Assembly (NCBI GenBank): GCA_044870245.1
Contig: JBIOYR010000135.1
Location: 5,893 to 69,892, forward strand
DNA: 64,000 nucleotides
Direction: 5' to 3'
From: DATAFF01 sp044870245
Lineage (GTDB): Bacteria; Pseudomonadota; Alphaproteobacteria; Rhizobiales; Aestuariivirgaceae
Each line of letters starts with the position of its first letter. The first letter of the stretch is position 1. This document shows, piece after piece, positions 17,358 to 25,308 of this stretch. A model generated the notes under the pieces. The model worked only from the letters and a program-made list of their open reading frames with translations. It was not told the DNA's origin and searched no databases. Made by a program: the position numbers and the translations under genes.

Positions 17358-18172
17358 CCGGAGCTGCGGGCGCGCAGGATGAGCCAGATGCCGATGGCGA
17401 TGAGCGGCAGCGACAGCAGCATGCCGGCGGTGAGAAAGCCGATGACCGGGCCGAGCTGGGCGTCAGGCTCGCGGAAGAACTCGACGAAGAAGCGTGCGAT
17501 GCCATAGCCCAATGCAAAGATGCCGGCGACCAGGCCGGGCCGCGCCAGGGCATGATAGCGGTCGGTGGCGACCTTGATGACGATGAAAAGGGCGAGCCCT
17601 TCCAGAACCGCCTCGTAGAGCTGGCTCGGATGGCGCGGCTCCGGCCCGCCATCGGGAAAGACCATGGCCCAGGGAACGGTGGAGGCCCGGCCATAGAGCT
17701 CGCCATTGATGAAATTGGCGAGGCGACCGAGCCCGAGGCCGATCGGCACGCCGGTGGCGGCGAGGTCGAGCAGCCGATCGAGGCCGATGCCGTGCCGTCG
17801 CCCAAAGGCCCAGGCGGCGATGATCACACCGAAGAAGCCGCCATGGAACGACATGCCGCCGTGCCAGACCTCGAGAATGGCGAGCGGGTGGGCAAGATAA
17901 TGCGGCAGATTGTAGAACAGCACATAGCCGAGCCGGCCGCCCAGCACCACGCCGAGGGTGGCCCAGAGGAGGAAATCGTCGAGCTGCTGTGCCGTAACCG
18001 GCGGGCCGCCCGGCTCCCATAATTCGGGGCGCCGCACCAGATGCTTGGCATAGGCGACGGCGAGCAGCAGGCCGAAGACATAGGCAAGCGCGTACCAGCG
18101 GATGGCGAGCGGGCCGATCGAGAAGGCGACGGGATCAATCTCCGGAAAGGGGACGGCATAAAGGGGTGGCAT
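17354..18172 (-). CDS. lgt: Phosphatidylglycerol-prolipoprotein diacylglyceryl transferase
   Basis: Transfers diacylglycerol to the lipobox cysteine of prolipoproteins in the inner membrane. The start MPPLYAVPFPEIDPVAFSI at 18170-18172 is the family's normal N-terminus. Further motifs are GRLGYVLFYN, HGGMSFHGGFFGV (essential histidine region) and GRLANFINGELYGR. About seven hydrophobic segments are present. It leads a minus-strand operon and is divergent from ubiK. Predicted lipoprotein substrates in this window include those at 13199 and 57646. Confidence 0.96.
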   Translation of the reverse strand: MPPLYAVPFPEIDPVAFSIGPLAIRWYALAYVFGLLLAVAYAKHLVRRPELWEPGGPPVTAQQLDDFLLWATLGVVLGGRLGYVLFYNLPHYLAHPLAILEVWHGGMSFHGGFFGVIIAAWAFGRRHGIGLDRLLDLAATGVPIGLGLGRLANFINGELYGRASTVPWAMVFPDGGPEPRHPSQLYEAVLEGLALFIVIKVATDRYHALARPGLVAGIFALGYGIARFFVEFFREPDAQLGPVIGFLTAGMLLSLPLIAIGIWLILRARSSG

Positions 18173-18280
18173 GTCGCGGCGACACTGGGCTGAAGGCGGT
18201 GATTTGGTCAATCCACCTTGAATGAGGCCCGGTTGCGACATAGTTGTCTGGACGGCGACGATCTCAGAAAGGGCCATGCC

Positions 18281-18643
18281 ATGACCACGACCTCCTCGCG
18301 TTTCTTCGACGAGATCGCCAAGCTGATGAACAGTGCCGCCGGGGCCGCTCAAGGGGTGCGCCGCGAGATCGACACGCTGGTCAAGGCGCAGGTCGAGCGC
18401 GTGCTCAACGAGCTCAATGTGGTGCAGCGGGAGGAATTCGACGCGGTCAAGGAGATGGCGGGCCGTGCTCGGGAGGAGAACGAGCGGCTGCAGGCACGGG
18501 TGGCGGAGCTCGAGCGGCAGGTCCCCGGAACGGTCGGAAAGGCCGCACCGCAATCGCAATCCACCACCCAGCCGAGTCCGGCACCGCCGCCGTTCCCGGC
18601 AAACGAGTCCGGCAGCGGCGGACCATCGGCAAGCGGTGCCTGA
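18281..18643 (+). CDS. ubiK: UbiK-family accessory factor (BMFP coiled-coil protein)
   Basis: A 120-residue protein whose first 75 or so residues form the BMFP domain (RFFDEIAKLMNSAAGAAQGV), with a coiled coil (REENERLQARVAELERQV) and a low-complexity proline/serine tail. UbiK helps the UbiJ-associated ubiquinone biosynthesis complex and contacts lipid. The ATG at 18281 is preceded by AAAGGG at a short distance. It is divergent from lgt. Confidence 0.85.
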   Translation: MTTTSSRFFDEIAKLMNSAAGAAQGVRREIDTLVKAQVERVLNELNVVQREEFDAVKEMAGRAREENERLQARVAELERQVPGTVGKAAPQSQSTTQPSPAPPPFPANESGSGGPSASGA

Positions 18644-18801
18644 GAGGCACAGAAGTCGCGCTTCATATCCGACAAATCGATCTCGGGTCTTGATGCGCGA
18701 CTCGCGATTGGGCAACTTCTTGTTTGGTGGCTAGGGCATTGATTCGGGGGGCCAATCGGGGAGCCTCCAGCGCGGTCCTTGCCTCCTGAGATCACTTACT
18801 G

Positions 18802-18821
18802 GCGGTGCCGTCGGGCACCGC
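18802..18821 (+). promoter_or_regulatory. Perfect stem-loop just upstream of ybjN
   Basis: An 8-bp GC-only stem (GCGGTGCC/GGCACCGC) with a four-base loop ends 13 bases before the ybjN ATG and next to its GGGGGGAA ribosome-binding site. It could end transcription from ubiK weakly or limit ribosome access; no T tract follows. Confidence 0.4.
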
Positions 18822-18834
18822 GGGGGGAACAAAG

Positions 18835-19338
18835 ATGACGGCTGCTGCCCCTTTGCTCGTCGAGGACGCTCCCAATCCCATCGACAAGATCGAACACCTC
18901 GCCGCACGGCACGACTGGTTCGTCGACCGGCCGGGCGACGACGAGGTCAACATGATCGTCGCCGGCGGTTGGACCGACCTTCATGTCAGCATCAATTGGC
19001 GCGAGGATCTCGAAGGGCTGCACATCGCCTGCTCCTTCGACCTCAAGGTTCCGTCGAACCGGCGCGGCGAGGTTGCCCGGCTGGTGACGCTGATCAACGA
19101 GCAGCTCTATTTCGGTCACTTCGATCTATGGGCGAGCGAGGGGACGCTGTTGTTCCGCAACGGTCTCCTGCTGACCGGCGGGGCGCAGGCGAGCGAAGCG
19201 CAATGCGAGGCGCTGATCGATCTGGCGCTCGACGCCTGCGAGCGGTATTTTCCGGCCTTCCAGTTCGTGATCTGGGCCGGCAAAACCGCCGATGATGCGA
19301 TGCGATCCTGCTTGATCGAGACCATGGGTGAGGCATGA
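18835..19338 (+). CDS. YbjN-domain protein
   Basis: A 167-residue soluble protein of the YbjN family, related in fold to type III secretion chaperones. Typical segments are IEHLAARHDWFVDRPGDDEV, WREDLEGLHIACSFDLKVP and INEQLYFGHFDLWASEGTLL. The molecular role is not established. The start at 18835 follows GGGGGGAACAAAG. Its stop overlaps the proC start (ATGA), the standard YbjN-ProC coupling in alphaproteobacteria. Confidence 0.88.
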   Translation: MTAAAPLLVEDAPNPIDKIEHLAARHDWFVDRPGDDEVNMIVAGGWTDLHVSINWREDLEGLHIACSFDLKVPSNRRGEVARLVTLINEQLYFGHFDLWASEGTLLFRNGLLLTGGAQASEAQCEALIDLALDACERYFPAFQFVIWAGKTADDAMRSCLIETMGEA

Positions 19339-20156
19339 GCCTGCCGCTTGGCGGCACGCTTGCACTGATCGGCGCCGGGAAGATGGGCGGCGCGCTGCTC
19401 GAAGGCTGGCTCAGGCAGGGCATCGACCCGGCGCAGGTGGTGGCGTTCGATCCGCATCCGCCGCCCGAGATGGCGGCCGTTCTGAAAGACCGCAATATCC
19501 GGCACAATCCTGACCCGAGGACGCTCGAGCGCCTCGAGGTGGTGCTGGTGGCGGTCAAGCCGCAATTCATGGACGAGGCGCTGGCACAGGCGGAGCCGCT
19601 GGCGCAGCATCGTCCGCTCGTCATCTCGGTCGCGGCGGGCAAGACCATCGCGACCTTCGAGCAGTGGTGCGGCAACGAGGCACCGGTGGTCAGGGCGATG
19701 CCGAACACACCGGCCGCGGTCGGCCGGGGCATCACCGCGATGGTGGCCAATGCCCATGTCGATGCACGGCAGCGGGCGCTGGCCCTCGCGCTGCTCTCGG
19801 CGGTCGGCGAGGTGGTGACGCTCGATGACGAGGCGCTGCTCGATGCCGTCACCGCGGTCTCGGGTTCGGGTCCGGCCTATGTGTTCTATCTCACCGAATG
19901 CCTGGCGGCGGCGGGACGAGCGGCCGGGCTCGACGCGGCGCTGGCGGTGCAGCTTGCCCGCGCCACCGTTGCCGGGGCCGGCGAGCTGATGCGCCAGAGC
20001 GGCCTGCCGGCGGAGGTGCTGCGGCAGAACGTGACCTCTCCCAAGGGCACCACCCAGGCGGCGCTCGAGGTGCTGATGGCGGATGACGGGCTCGAGCCGC
20101 TGATGCGCCGGGCGGTCGAGGCGGCGCAGCGGCGGTCGAGGGAGTTGGGGAAATAG
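19335..20156 (+). CDS. proC: Pyrroline-5-carboxylate reductase
   Basis: Catalyses the final NAD(P)H-dependent step of proline synthesis. The Rossmann motif is LIGAGKMGGALLEGWL at the N-terminus. VRAMPNTPAAVGRGITAM and the signature DAVTAVSGSGPAYVFYL are present, along with the C-terminal VTSPKGTTQAALEVL. It starts within the ybjN stop codon and is followed by repeat copy 5. The length of 273 residues is typical. Confidence 0.97.
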   Translation: MSLPLGGTLALIGAGKMGGALLEGWLRQGIDPAQVVAFDPHPPPEMAAVLKDRNIRHNPDPRTLERLEVVLVAVKPQFMDEALAQAEPLAQHRPLVISVAAGKTIATFEQWCGNEAPVVRAMPNTPAAVGRGITAMVANAHVDARQRALALALLSAVGEVVTLDDEALLDAVTAVSGSGPAYVFYLTECLAAAGRAAGLDAALAVQLARATVAGAGELMRQSGLPAEVLRQNVTSPKGTTQAALEVLMADDGLEPLMRRAVEAAQRRSRELGK

Positions 20157-20161
20157 CGAAG

Positions 20162-20234
20162 GAGGCAGTCGGCGTTAGGCATTAGGCAGTGGACCGAGCT
20201 TCCTGCCTACTGCCTATTGCCTATTGCCTATTGC
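20162..20234. repeat. Intergenic palindromic heptamer repeat, copy 5
   Basis: Left arm GGCAGTCGGCGTTAGGCATT then AGGCAGT, centre GGACCGAGCTTC, right arm CTGCCTACTGCC followed by three further TATTGCC-type units. The right arm is longer than in other copies, suggesting unit expansion. It lies between proC and a TetR gene. Confidence 0.87.
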
Positions 20235-20251
20235 CGGCTTAATTCCCCGCC

Positions 20252-20896
20252 ATGGCCGACGACCCTTCAGTCAACGACAAGATCCTCGATGCGGCGCTGC
20301 GACTCGCCGCCGACCGGCGGTGGACCGAGATCACCCTGCGCGACATTGCAGGCGAGGCGGGGCTGAGCCTTGCCGCGCTCAACGAAGCGGTGCCGTCGCG
20401 CGCCGCGATTCTCGCCCTGCTCAACCGCCGCATCGATCAACGCATGCTGGTGGCGCTCGACAAGGACCCGGTAGCAGGCGACGCCCACGACCGGATCTTC
20501 GAGGTGCTGATGCGCCGGCTCGAGGTGATGGCGCCCTATCGCGCGGCGGTGGCCAGCATCATCGCCGATCCGGCGACGCTGCTCGACGATCCACCGGAGA
20601 TCGCCGGCTCGCTCGGACGAAGCCTCGGCTGGGTGCTGGCGGCGGCCGGGCTCGAGGACAGCGGCGGCCGCGAGATCGTCAAGCGGCTCGGCCTTGCCGC
20701 GGTATACCGGCGGGTGCTCGGCGTCTGGGTCGAGGATGACGATCCGGGGTTGGCACGCACCATGGCGGTGCTCGATCGGGCCTTGCGGGACGGCGAGACC
20801 TGGCTCAAGCGGCTGGCGCCGGCCTTGTCGCTTGCCGGCGCATTCGGCAGCGCGGCGCGCGCCCTGGTGCGCGGACGGCGACGGCCTGCCGCATGA
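20252..20896 (+). CDS. TetR-family transcriptional regulator
   Basis: A 214-residue protein with an N-terminal helix-turn-helix (ILDAALRLAADRRWTEITLR then DIAGEAGLSLAALNEAVPSR) and a helical ligand-binding region. The recognition helix departs from the usual TetR sequence. Its stop overlaps the csaA start (ATGA). Regulatory targets cannot be read from the sequence. Confidence 0.82.
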   Translation: MADDPSVNDKILDAALRLAADRRWTEITLRDIAGEAGLSLAALNEAVPSRAAILALLNRRIDQRMLVALDKDPVAGDAHDRIFEVLMRRLEVMAPYRAAVASIIADPATLLDDPPEIAGSLGRSLGWVLAAAGLEDSGGREIVKRLGLAAVYRRVLGVWVEDDDPGLARTMAVLDRALRDGETWLKRLAPALSLAGAFGSAARALVRGRRRPAA

Positions 20897-21234
20897 CCGA
20901 CACCATCGCTTTCGGCGACTTCCTCAAGGTCGATGTCCGGGTCGGGACGGTGATCGCCGCCGAGCCCTATCCGGAAGCGCGCAAGCCCTCGATCAAGCTC
21001 ACCGTCGATTTCGGACCGGAGATCGGCGTCAAGCGCTCGTCGGCCCAGCTCACCCGCTATTACACGCCGGACTCGCTGATCGGCCGCCAGGTTGCCGGGG
21101 TGGTCAACTTCCCGCCGCGCCAGATCGGCAGGTTCATGTCGGAGGTGCTGGTGCTCGGCTTCCCCGACACCGACGGCGAGGTGGTGCTGGTGGCGGTGGA
21201 GCGGCCGGTGCCGAATGGGGGGAGGCTGTTTTAG
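20893..21234 (+). CDS. csaA: CsaA-type tRNA-binding protein
   Basis: A 113-residue OB-fold protein (tRNA_bind domain), with FGDFLKVDVRVGTVIAAEPY, KLTVDFGPEIGVKRSSAQLT and VAGVVNFPPRQIGRFMSEVL. CsaA binds tRNA and has been reported to have chaperone-like activity in Bacillus. The stop TAG coincides with the first unit of repeat copy 6. It is coupled to the upstream TetR gene by a four-base overlap. Confidence 0.92.
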   Translation: MTDTIAFGDFLKVDVRVGTVIAAEPYPEARKPSIKLTVDFGPEIGVKRSSAQLTRYYTPDSLIGRQVAGVVNFPPRQIGRFMSEVLVLGFPDTDGEVVLVAVERPVPNGGRLF

Positions 21235-21276
21235 GCAATAGCCATTAGGCATCAGGCAGTGTGAGCGGTGCTCCTA
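21232..21276. repeat. Intergenic palindromic heptamer repeat, copy 6 (right arm degraded)
   Basis: The left arm (TAGGCAATAGCCATTAGGCA then TCAGGCAGT) and the centre (GTGAGCGGTGCTCC) are intact, but only CTAC remains of the right arm before the petR stop. It fills the whole gap between convergent csaA and petR. Confidence 0.78.
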
Positions 21277-21963
21277 CTAATCGATATGCAAAATATATCC
21301 CGCACCGCGGACCGTCTGGAGATAGACGGGCACGGCCGGGTCGTCCTCGATCTTGCGGCGCAGCCGGTTGATCTGGACATCGACGCTCCTGGCATTCTCC
21401 TCGCTGCCACCGACCGCCAGCTCGCCGCGCGCCACCGCATGGCCGGCGCGCTGGGCCAGGAGCCTGAGCATGTCGCGCTCGCGCGACGACAGGCGCACCA
21501 ACTCCTCGCCGCGCCGCAACTCGCCGCGGGCCAGGTTGAAGCGACAACGGCCGAAACGCACCTCCTCGGCGACGGTCGGCCGCTGCGGCTTGCGCTTGAG
21601 GATCGAGCGGATGCGCAGCAGAAGCTCGCGGGGGTCGAAGGGCTTGGACAGATAGTCGTCGCTGCCGGCGGTCAGGCCGCGTATGCGGTCCTCGGGATCG
21701 GCAAGCGCCGACAGGATAAGGATCGGCATCTCGCTGTTCTCGGCCCGGAGCTTGCGGGTGAGCTCGAGGCCGGATTCATCCGGCATCATCACGTCGACCA
21801 CGGCGAGATCGAAGGCAATGCCAAGCATCCGCTGACGCGCCTCGGCGGCACTGCCGGCAGCGCTCACCCTGAGGCCATTGGCCGAAAGGTAGCTCTGGAT
21901 CAGCTCGCGGATGCGGCGGTCGTCATCGACCACGAGCACATGGGGAGGGTTGGTCTCGCTCAT
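21277..21963 (-). CDS. petR: OmpR-family response regulator (PetR-like)
   Basis: A 228-residue two-component regulator. The receiver domain has the acidic pocket VLVVDDDRRIRELI, the phosphorylation site in DLAVVDVMMPDESGLEL, and the lysine in LSKPFDPRELL. A winged-helix effector domain ends with VDVQINRLRRKIEDDPAVPV and RGAGYILHID. No histidine kinase is nearby. The partner MarR gene two bases upstream gives the petP-petR arrangement known from Rhodobacter capsulatus, where the pair affects cytochrome bc1 expression. The name follows that synteny. Confidence 0.82.
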   Translation of the reverse strand: MSETNPPHVLVVDDDRRIRELIQSYLSANGLRVSAAGSAAEARQRMLGIAFDLAVVDVMMPDESGLELTRKLRAENSEMPILILSALADPEDRIRGLTAGSDDYLSKPFDPRELLLRIRSILKRKPQRPTVAEEVRFGRCRFNLARGELRRGEELVRLSSRERDMLRLLAQRAGHAVARGELAVGGSEENARSVDVQINRLRRKIEDDPAVPVYLQTVRGAGYILHID

Positions 21964-21965
21964 CG

Positions 21966-22502
21966 TCAGCCGCCGTGGCGGGGCGCGGTCAGGCGCCCGA
22001 CCTTGTCGCGGGCGGCGCGATCGATGAGCTTGCCGAGCACCCGGCGATACTGGCCGTCCCCGGGCTCGCCGGCCTCGTCCAGGGCCTGGCGGATGCGGGC
22101 GATCTGCGGCGCCATCAGCGAGGCGTGGAGCGCCGCCCCCTCGGCGGTCAGAAACAATAGGCGCTGGCGCCGGTCGTCCTCGCCTTCGAGCTGATAGATG
22201 AAGCCCTTGTCGATGAGCTCGCGCAGCACCCGCCCGAGGCTCTGCTTGGTGATGCGCAGGATGTCGAGCAGCTCCTGGACGCGGATGCCGGGGTTGCGCC
22301 CGACGAAATGCAGCACCCGGTGATGCGCCCGGCCGAAGCCGTAATCGGCGAGCAGCCGATCGGGGTCGGAGACGAAGTCGCGATAGGCGAAGAACAGGAG
22401 CTCGATCAGCTCGATGATCTCCTGGTCGGCGGTGGGCGGCTCGTCGCTCAGGGCGGTGGCCTTGGGCGGCGGCGGAACGGCGCGGGTGGTTACGTCAGTC
22501 AT
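21966..22502 (-). CDS. petP: MarR-family regulator (PetP-like)
   Basis: About 178 residues with a winged helix: FGRAHHRVLHFVGRNPGIRV, then LLDILRITKQSLGRVLRELI as recognition region, and the wing in EDDRRQRLLFLTAEG. I start it at MTDVTTRAV (22500-22502), preceded by GTAGGATATGTCAAT. It is two bases from petR, so they are co-transcribed. The MarR plus OmpR-type pair next to ilvE is a recurrent alphaproteobacterial arrangement. Confidence 0.82.
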   Translation of the reverse strand: MTDVTTRAVPPPPKATALSDEPPTADQEIIELIELLFFAYRDFVSDPDRLLADYGFGRAHHRVLHFVGRNPGIRVQELLDILRITKQSLGRVLRELIDKGFIYQLEGEDDRRQRLLFLTAEGAALHASLMAPQIARIRQALDEAGEPGDGQYRRVLGKLIDRAARDKVGRLTAPRHGG

Positions 22503-22503
22503 A

Positions 22504-22532
22504 TTGACATATCCTACCCCGGCCAGTAGCTT
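22504..22532 (+). promoter_or_regulatory. Candidate ilvE promoter
   Basis: A perfect -35 hexamer TTGACA at 22504 is followed after 17 bases by TAGCTT (weak -10). A small imperfect palindrome, GTCATATTGAC at 22498-22508, overlaps the -35 and the start of the divergent MarR gene and could be its operator. Confidence 0.35.
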
Positions 22533-22572
22533 TTGCAACCACCCGGCGGAAAGATGACAAACAGCGTGCTCG

Positions 22573-22597
22573 CTTCGGCAACCCCATGTTGCCGAAG
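22573..22597. promoter_or_regulatory. Perfect 10-bp inverted repeat between petP and ilvE
   Basis: CTTCGGCAAC and GTTGCCGAAG are perfectly complementary, separated by CCCAT. The element lies 27 bases upstream of the ilvE start, in the 122-base divergent gap. It could be a dimeric regulator's operator or a hairpin in the ilvE leader. Confidence 0.6.
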
Positions 22598-22624
22598 TCG
22601 CCGTCCGGACATCAGGAGGTCAGA

Positions 22625-23515
22625 ATGTCGGTTGTTCCCTTCGATCAGCGCGAAGGCGTGATTTGGCTCAATGGGGAGTTCGTGCCGTGGGCGGATGCCC
22701 GGGTTCATGTGCTGACTCACGGGCTGCATTACGCGTCCGCCGTATTCGAAGGCGAGCGCGCCTATGGCGGCGAGATCTTCAAGCTCAGGGAGCATACCGA
22801 CCGGCTGTTCGCCTCTGCCGAGATGCTCGACATGGTCATCCCCTACACGGTCGAGGAGATCGACGAGGCCTGCCGCGAGACGCTCAGGCGCCAGGGCTAT
22901 CGCGACGCCTATGTCCGGCCGATCGCCTGGCGCGGCTCGGAGATGATGGGGGTCTCCGGCCAGGCCAACCGCATCAATGTCGCCATCGCGATCTGGCAGT
23001 GGCCGGCCTATTTCGACCCTGGACATCTCGAAAAGGGCATCAAGCTCGACATCGCCGAATGGCGCCGTCCGGACCCCCGCACCGCTCCCTCCAAGGCCAA
23101 GGCGGTCGGGCTTTACATGATCTGCACGCTCGCCAAGCACACGGCGGAGCGCAAGGGCTATGCCGATGCCTTGATGTATGACTGGCGCGGCCAGGTGGCC
23201 GAATGCACCGGCGCCAACATCTTCTTCGTGCGCAATGGCGAGCTCCACACGCCGACGGCGGACTGCTTCCTCGACGGGATCACCCGGCGCACCGTCATCG
23301 ACCTGGCAAGGCGACGCCAGATCAAGGTCAACGAGCGGGTGATCATGCCGGAGGAGCTCCCCGGCTTCGAGCAGTGCTTCATCGTCGGCACCGCCGCGGA
23401 GGTCACGCCGGTGGGCGAGATCGGACCGCATCGTTTCACGGTCGGCGATCTGGTGCGGACACTCAGGGCGGACTACCTGTCGGAAGTTCAACCTAAGGCA
23501 GCAGCAGCGGAGTGA
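22625..23515 (+). CDS. ilvE: Branched-chain amino acid aminotransferase
   Basis: A fold-type IV PLP enzyme that interconverts leucine, isoleucine and valine with their keto acids. The ATG at 22625 follows AGGAGGT. Typical blocks are VLTHGLHYASAVFEGERAY, ALMYDWRGQVAECTGANIFF, the DGITRRTVIDLARR segment and the C-terminal GTAAEVTPVGEIG that binds PLP phosphate. It is divergent from petP. Confidence 0.94.
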   Translation: MSVVPFDQREGVIWLNGEFVPWADARVHVLTHGLHYASAVFEGERAYGGEIFKLREHTDRLFASAEMLDMVIPYTVEEIDEACRETLRRQGYRDAYVRPIAWRGSEMMGVSGQANRINVAIAIWQWPAYFDPGHLEKGIKLDIAEWRRPDPRTAPSKAKAVGLYMICTLAKHTAERKGYADALMYDWRGQVAECTGANIFFVRNGELHTPTADCFLDGITRRTVIDLARRRQIKVNERVIMPEELPGFEQCFIVGTAAEVTPVGEIGPHRFTVGDLVRTLRADYLSEVQPKAAAAE

Positions 23516-23548
23516 GTCGGCGCCTTCAGGTTTGAGCGTCCTCGAAGC

Positions 23549-23576
23549 TTGCCTCGGGGGATCGGGCCGCTATCCT
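23549..23576 (+). promoter_or_regulatory. Candidate promoter of the L,D-transpeptidase gene
   Basis: TTGCCT and TATCCT lie 16 bases apart in the 94-base gap upstream of the gene at 23610. Both hexamers are imperfect matches. Confidence 0.35.
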
Positions 23577-23609
23577 GGCATCTTGGGACTCTAGCGGGAG
23601 GGACAGCGC

Positions 23610-25247
23610 ATGATGTCCACAGCGTTGCGGCTGTGTGCCGTGGCAATCATGGTGCTCGGGCTTGTTTTTGCCGGCAGCGAGGGAGCCAAGGCGCTCGGCA
23701 ACGAGAAAGTGGCGCATGAGATCGAAGCCATCATCAAGAATGGCGAAAGCAATATCGGCTCGGAGCGCGACGACCAGCGGCTGGTCCAGGTCTACACCTT
23801 CTATTTCGATCGCAGCTTCAAGCCGGTGTGGACGCGCGATGCCGGGGCCAAGAGCAAGGCGCGCGAGCTGCTGGCCATCATGAAGCGGGCCGAGGAGGAA
23901 GGGCTCGATCCGGCGTGGTACCGGGTTCGCGAGATCGACGACCTGATCGACGAGACCGATCCCCGAGGCCTTGCCGAGCTCGACATGCTGGTCACGCGGG
24001 CGTTCATCGACTATGCGCGGGACCTGCAGAAGGGCCGGGTGTCGCCTTCCGAGGTCGACAGCGAGAATGCCACCGCGCCGCTCGAGATCGGGGCGGCGAC
24101 GCTTCTCGATGGTGCCGAGCAGGCGGAGAGCATCGCCCAATATGTGCAGACGCTCCAGCCCGGATCGGAGCGCTATCAGCGGATGCGCAGCAAGCTTGCC
24201 GAGCTGCGCAAGATCGAAGCCAATGGCGGCTGGCCGATGATCCCTCAAGGCTCGGCGGTGAAGCCTGGCGGCAGCGACGGACGGCTGCCGGTGATCCGCG
24301 ACTATGTGGTGATGACGGGCGATCTCGCGGCGGCCGATCGCGGCTCCGGCGATCGCTATGACGAGAAGACGGTGGCGGCGGTCAAGCGCTTCCAGGAGCG
24401 GCATGGCCTGACCCAGGATGGCGTCATCGGCGGCACGACGCTCACCGAGATGCAGGTGTCGGTCGACCGCCGCGTCCGTCAGATGGAAGTGAACATGGAG
24501 CGCCGGCGGTGGATGAACCGCGATCTCGGCGACCTCCACATCTTCGTCAATCTGGCGGATCAGTATCTCAAGGTCGTCAAGGACGAGAAGACGATCCACA
24601 CGGCGCTCCTGGTGGTGGGCAAGCCGTTCACCCGGACGCCGATCTTCTCCGAGAAGATGACCTATGTCGTATTCAATCCCTATTGGAGCGTGCCGCCGTC
24701 GATCGCCAACAAGGAATATCTCGTCAAGCTTCGACAGGATCCGGGCGTTCTCAACCGCCAGAGGATCCGGGTGCTGGCCGGCTCAGGCGACAATGCGCGC
24801 GAGATCGATCCCTATTCGGTGAACTGGTCGGGGATGAGCCGCATTCCCTACGCGCTGCGCCAGGACCCGGGAAAGGGCAATTCGCTCGGCCGGCTCAAAT
24901 TCATGTTCCCGAACAAGTACAATGTCTATATCCACGACACGCCGGCCAAGGCGCTGTTCAGCAAGGATCTCAGAGTCTACAGCCATGGCTGCATGCGGGT
25001 TCAGAACCCCGAGGCGCTGGCCGAGGTGCTGCTGAAGGCTCAGGGCTGGACCAAGGAAAAGATCGAGGCGCAGCTCGCGACGGGTGCGCAGAAGATCGTC
25101 AATCTCAAGACGCCGATCCCGGTGCATGTCACCTATCTCACCGCCTGGGTGAACAAGGACGGCACGGTGAACTTCCGCCGCGATGTCTACAAGCGCGACC
25201 AGCGGCTGATGGAAGCGATGTACCACACGGAGTATCTGGAGCATTAG
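23610..25247 (+). CDS. L,D-transpeptidase with peptidoglycan-binding domain (YcbB-type)
   Basis: A 545-residue exported enzyme likely to form 3-3 cross-links in peptidoglycan. An N-terminal signal peptide (LCAVAIMVLGLVFAG) precedes a scaffold domain. A PG_binding_1 module spans roughly residues 225-290 (YDEKTVAAVKRFQERHGLTQ). The YkuD catalytic domain follows, with the signature SHGCMRV; Ser-458, His-459 and Cys-461 are in place. This layout matches the YcbB (LdtD) group. It is followed by repeat copy 7 and the convergent moaD. Confidence 0.92.
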   Translation: MMSTALRLCAVAIMVLGLVFAGSEGAKALGNEKVAHEIEAIIKNGESNIGSERDDQRLVQVYTFYFDRSFKPVWTRDAGAKSKARELLAIMKRAEEEGLDPAWYRVREIDDLIDETDPRGLAELDMLVTRAFIDYARDLQKGRVSPSEVDSENATAPLEIGAATLLDGAEQAESIAQYVQTLQPGSERYQRMRSKLAELRKIEANGGWPMIPQGSAVKPGGSDGRLPVIRDYVVMTGDLAAADRGSGDRYDEKTVAAVKRFQERHGLTQDGVIGGTTLTEMQVSVDRRVRQMEVNMERRRWMNRDLGDLHIFVNLADQYLKVVKDEKTIHTALLVVGKPFTRTPIFSEKMTYVVFNPYWSVPPSIANKEYLVKLRQDPGVLNRQRIRVLAGSGDNAREIDPYSVNWSGMSRIPYALRQDPGKGNSLGRLKFMFPNKYNVYIHDTPAKALFSKDLRVYSHGCMRVQNPEALAEVLLKAQGWTKEKIEAQLATGAQKIVNLKTPIPVHVTYLTAWVNKDGTVNFRRDVYKRDQRLMEAMYHTEYLEH

Positions 25248-25250
25248 AAG

Positions 25251-25308
25251 CGGCAATCGGCAGATAGGCATTAGGCAGTGAGCGGTGTTCTTCCCTACTG
25301 CCTACCCT
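25251..25308. repeat. Intergenic palindromic heptamer repeat, copy 7
   Basis: Left arm GGCAATCGGCAGATAGGCAT then TAGGCAGT, centre GAGCGGTGTTCTTCC, right arm CTACTGCCTACCCTACC. The last CTA is the complement of the TAG stop codon of moaD. It lies between convergent ldt and moaD and is the last copy in the window. Confidence 0.87.

Noticed and set aside
1377..25308. CRISPR array for the regularly recurring repeats
   Set aside because: The copies are kilobases apart at gene ends, with no spacers of uniform length and no cas genes.
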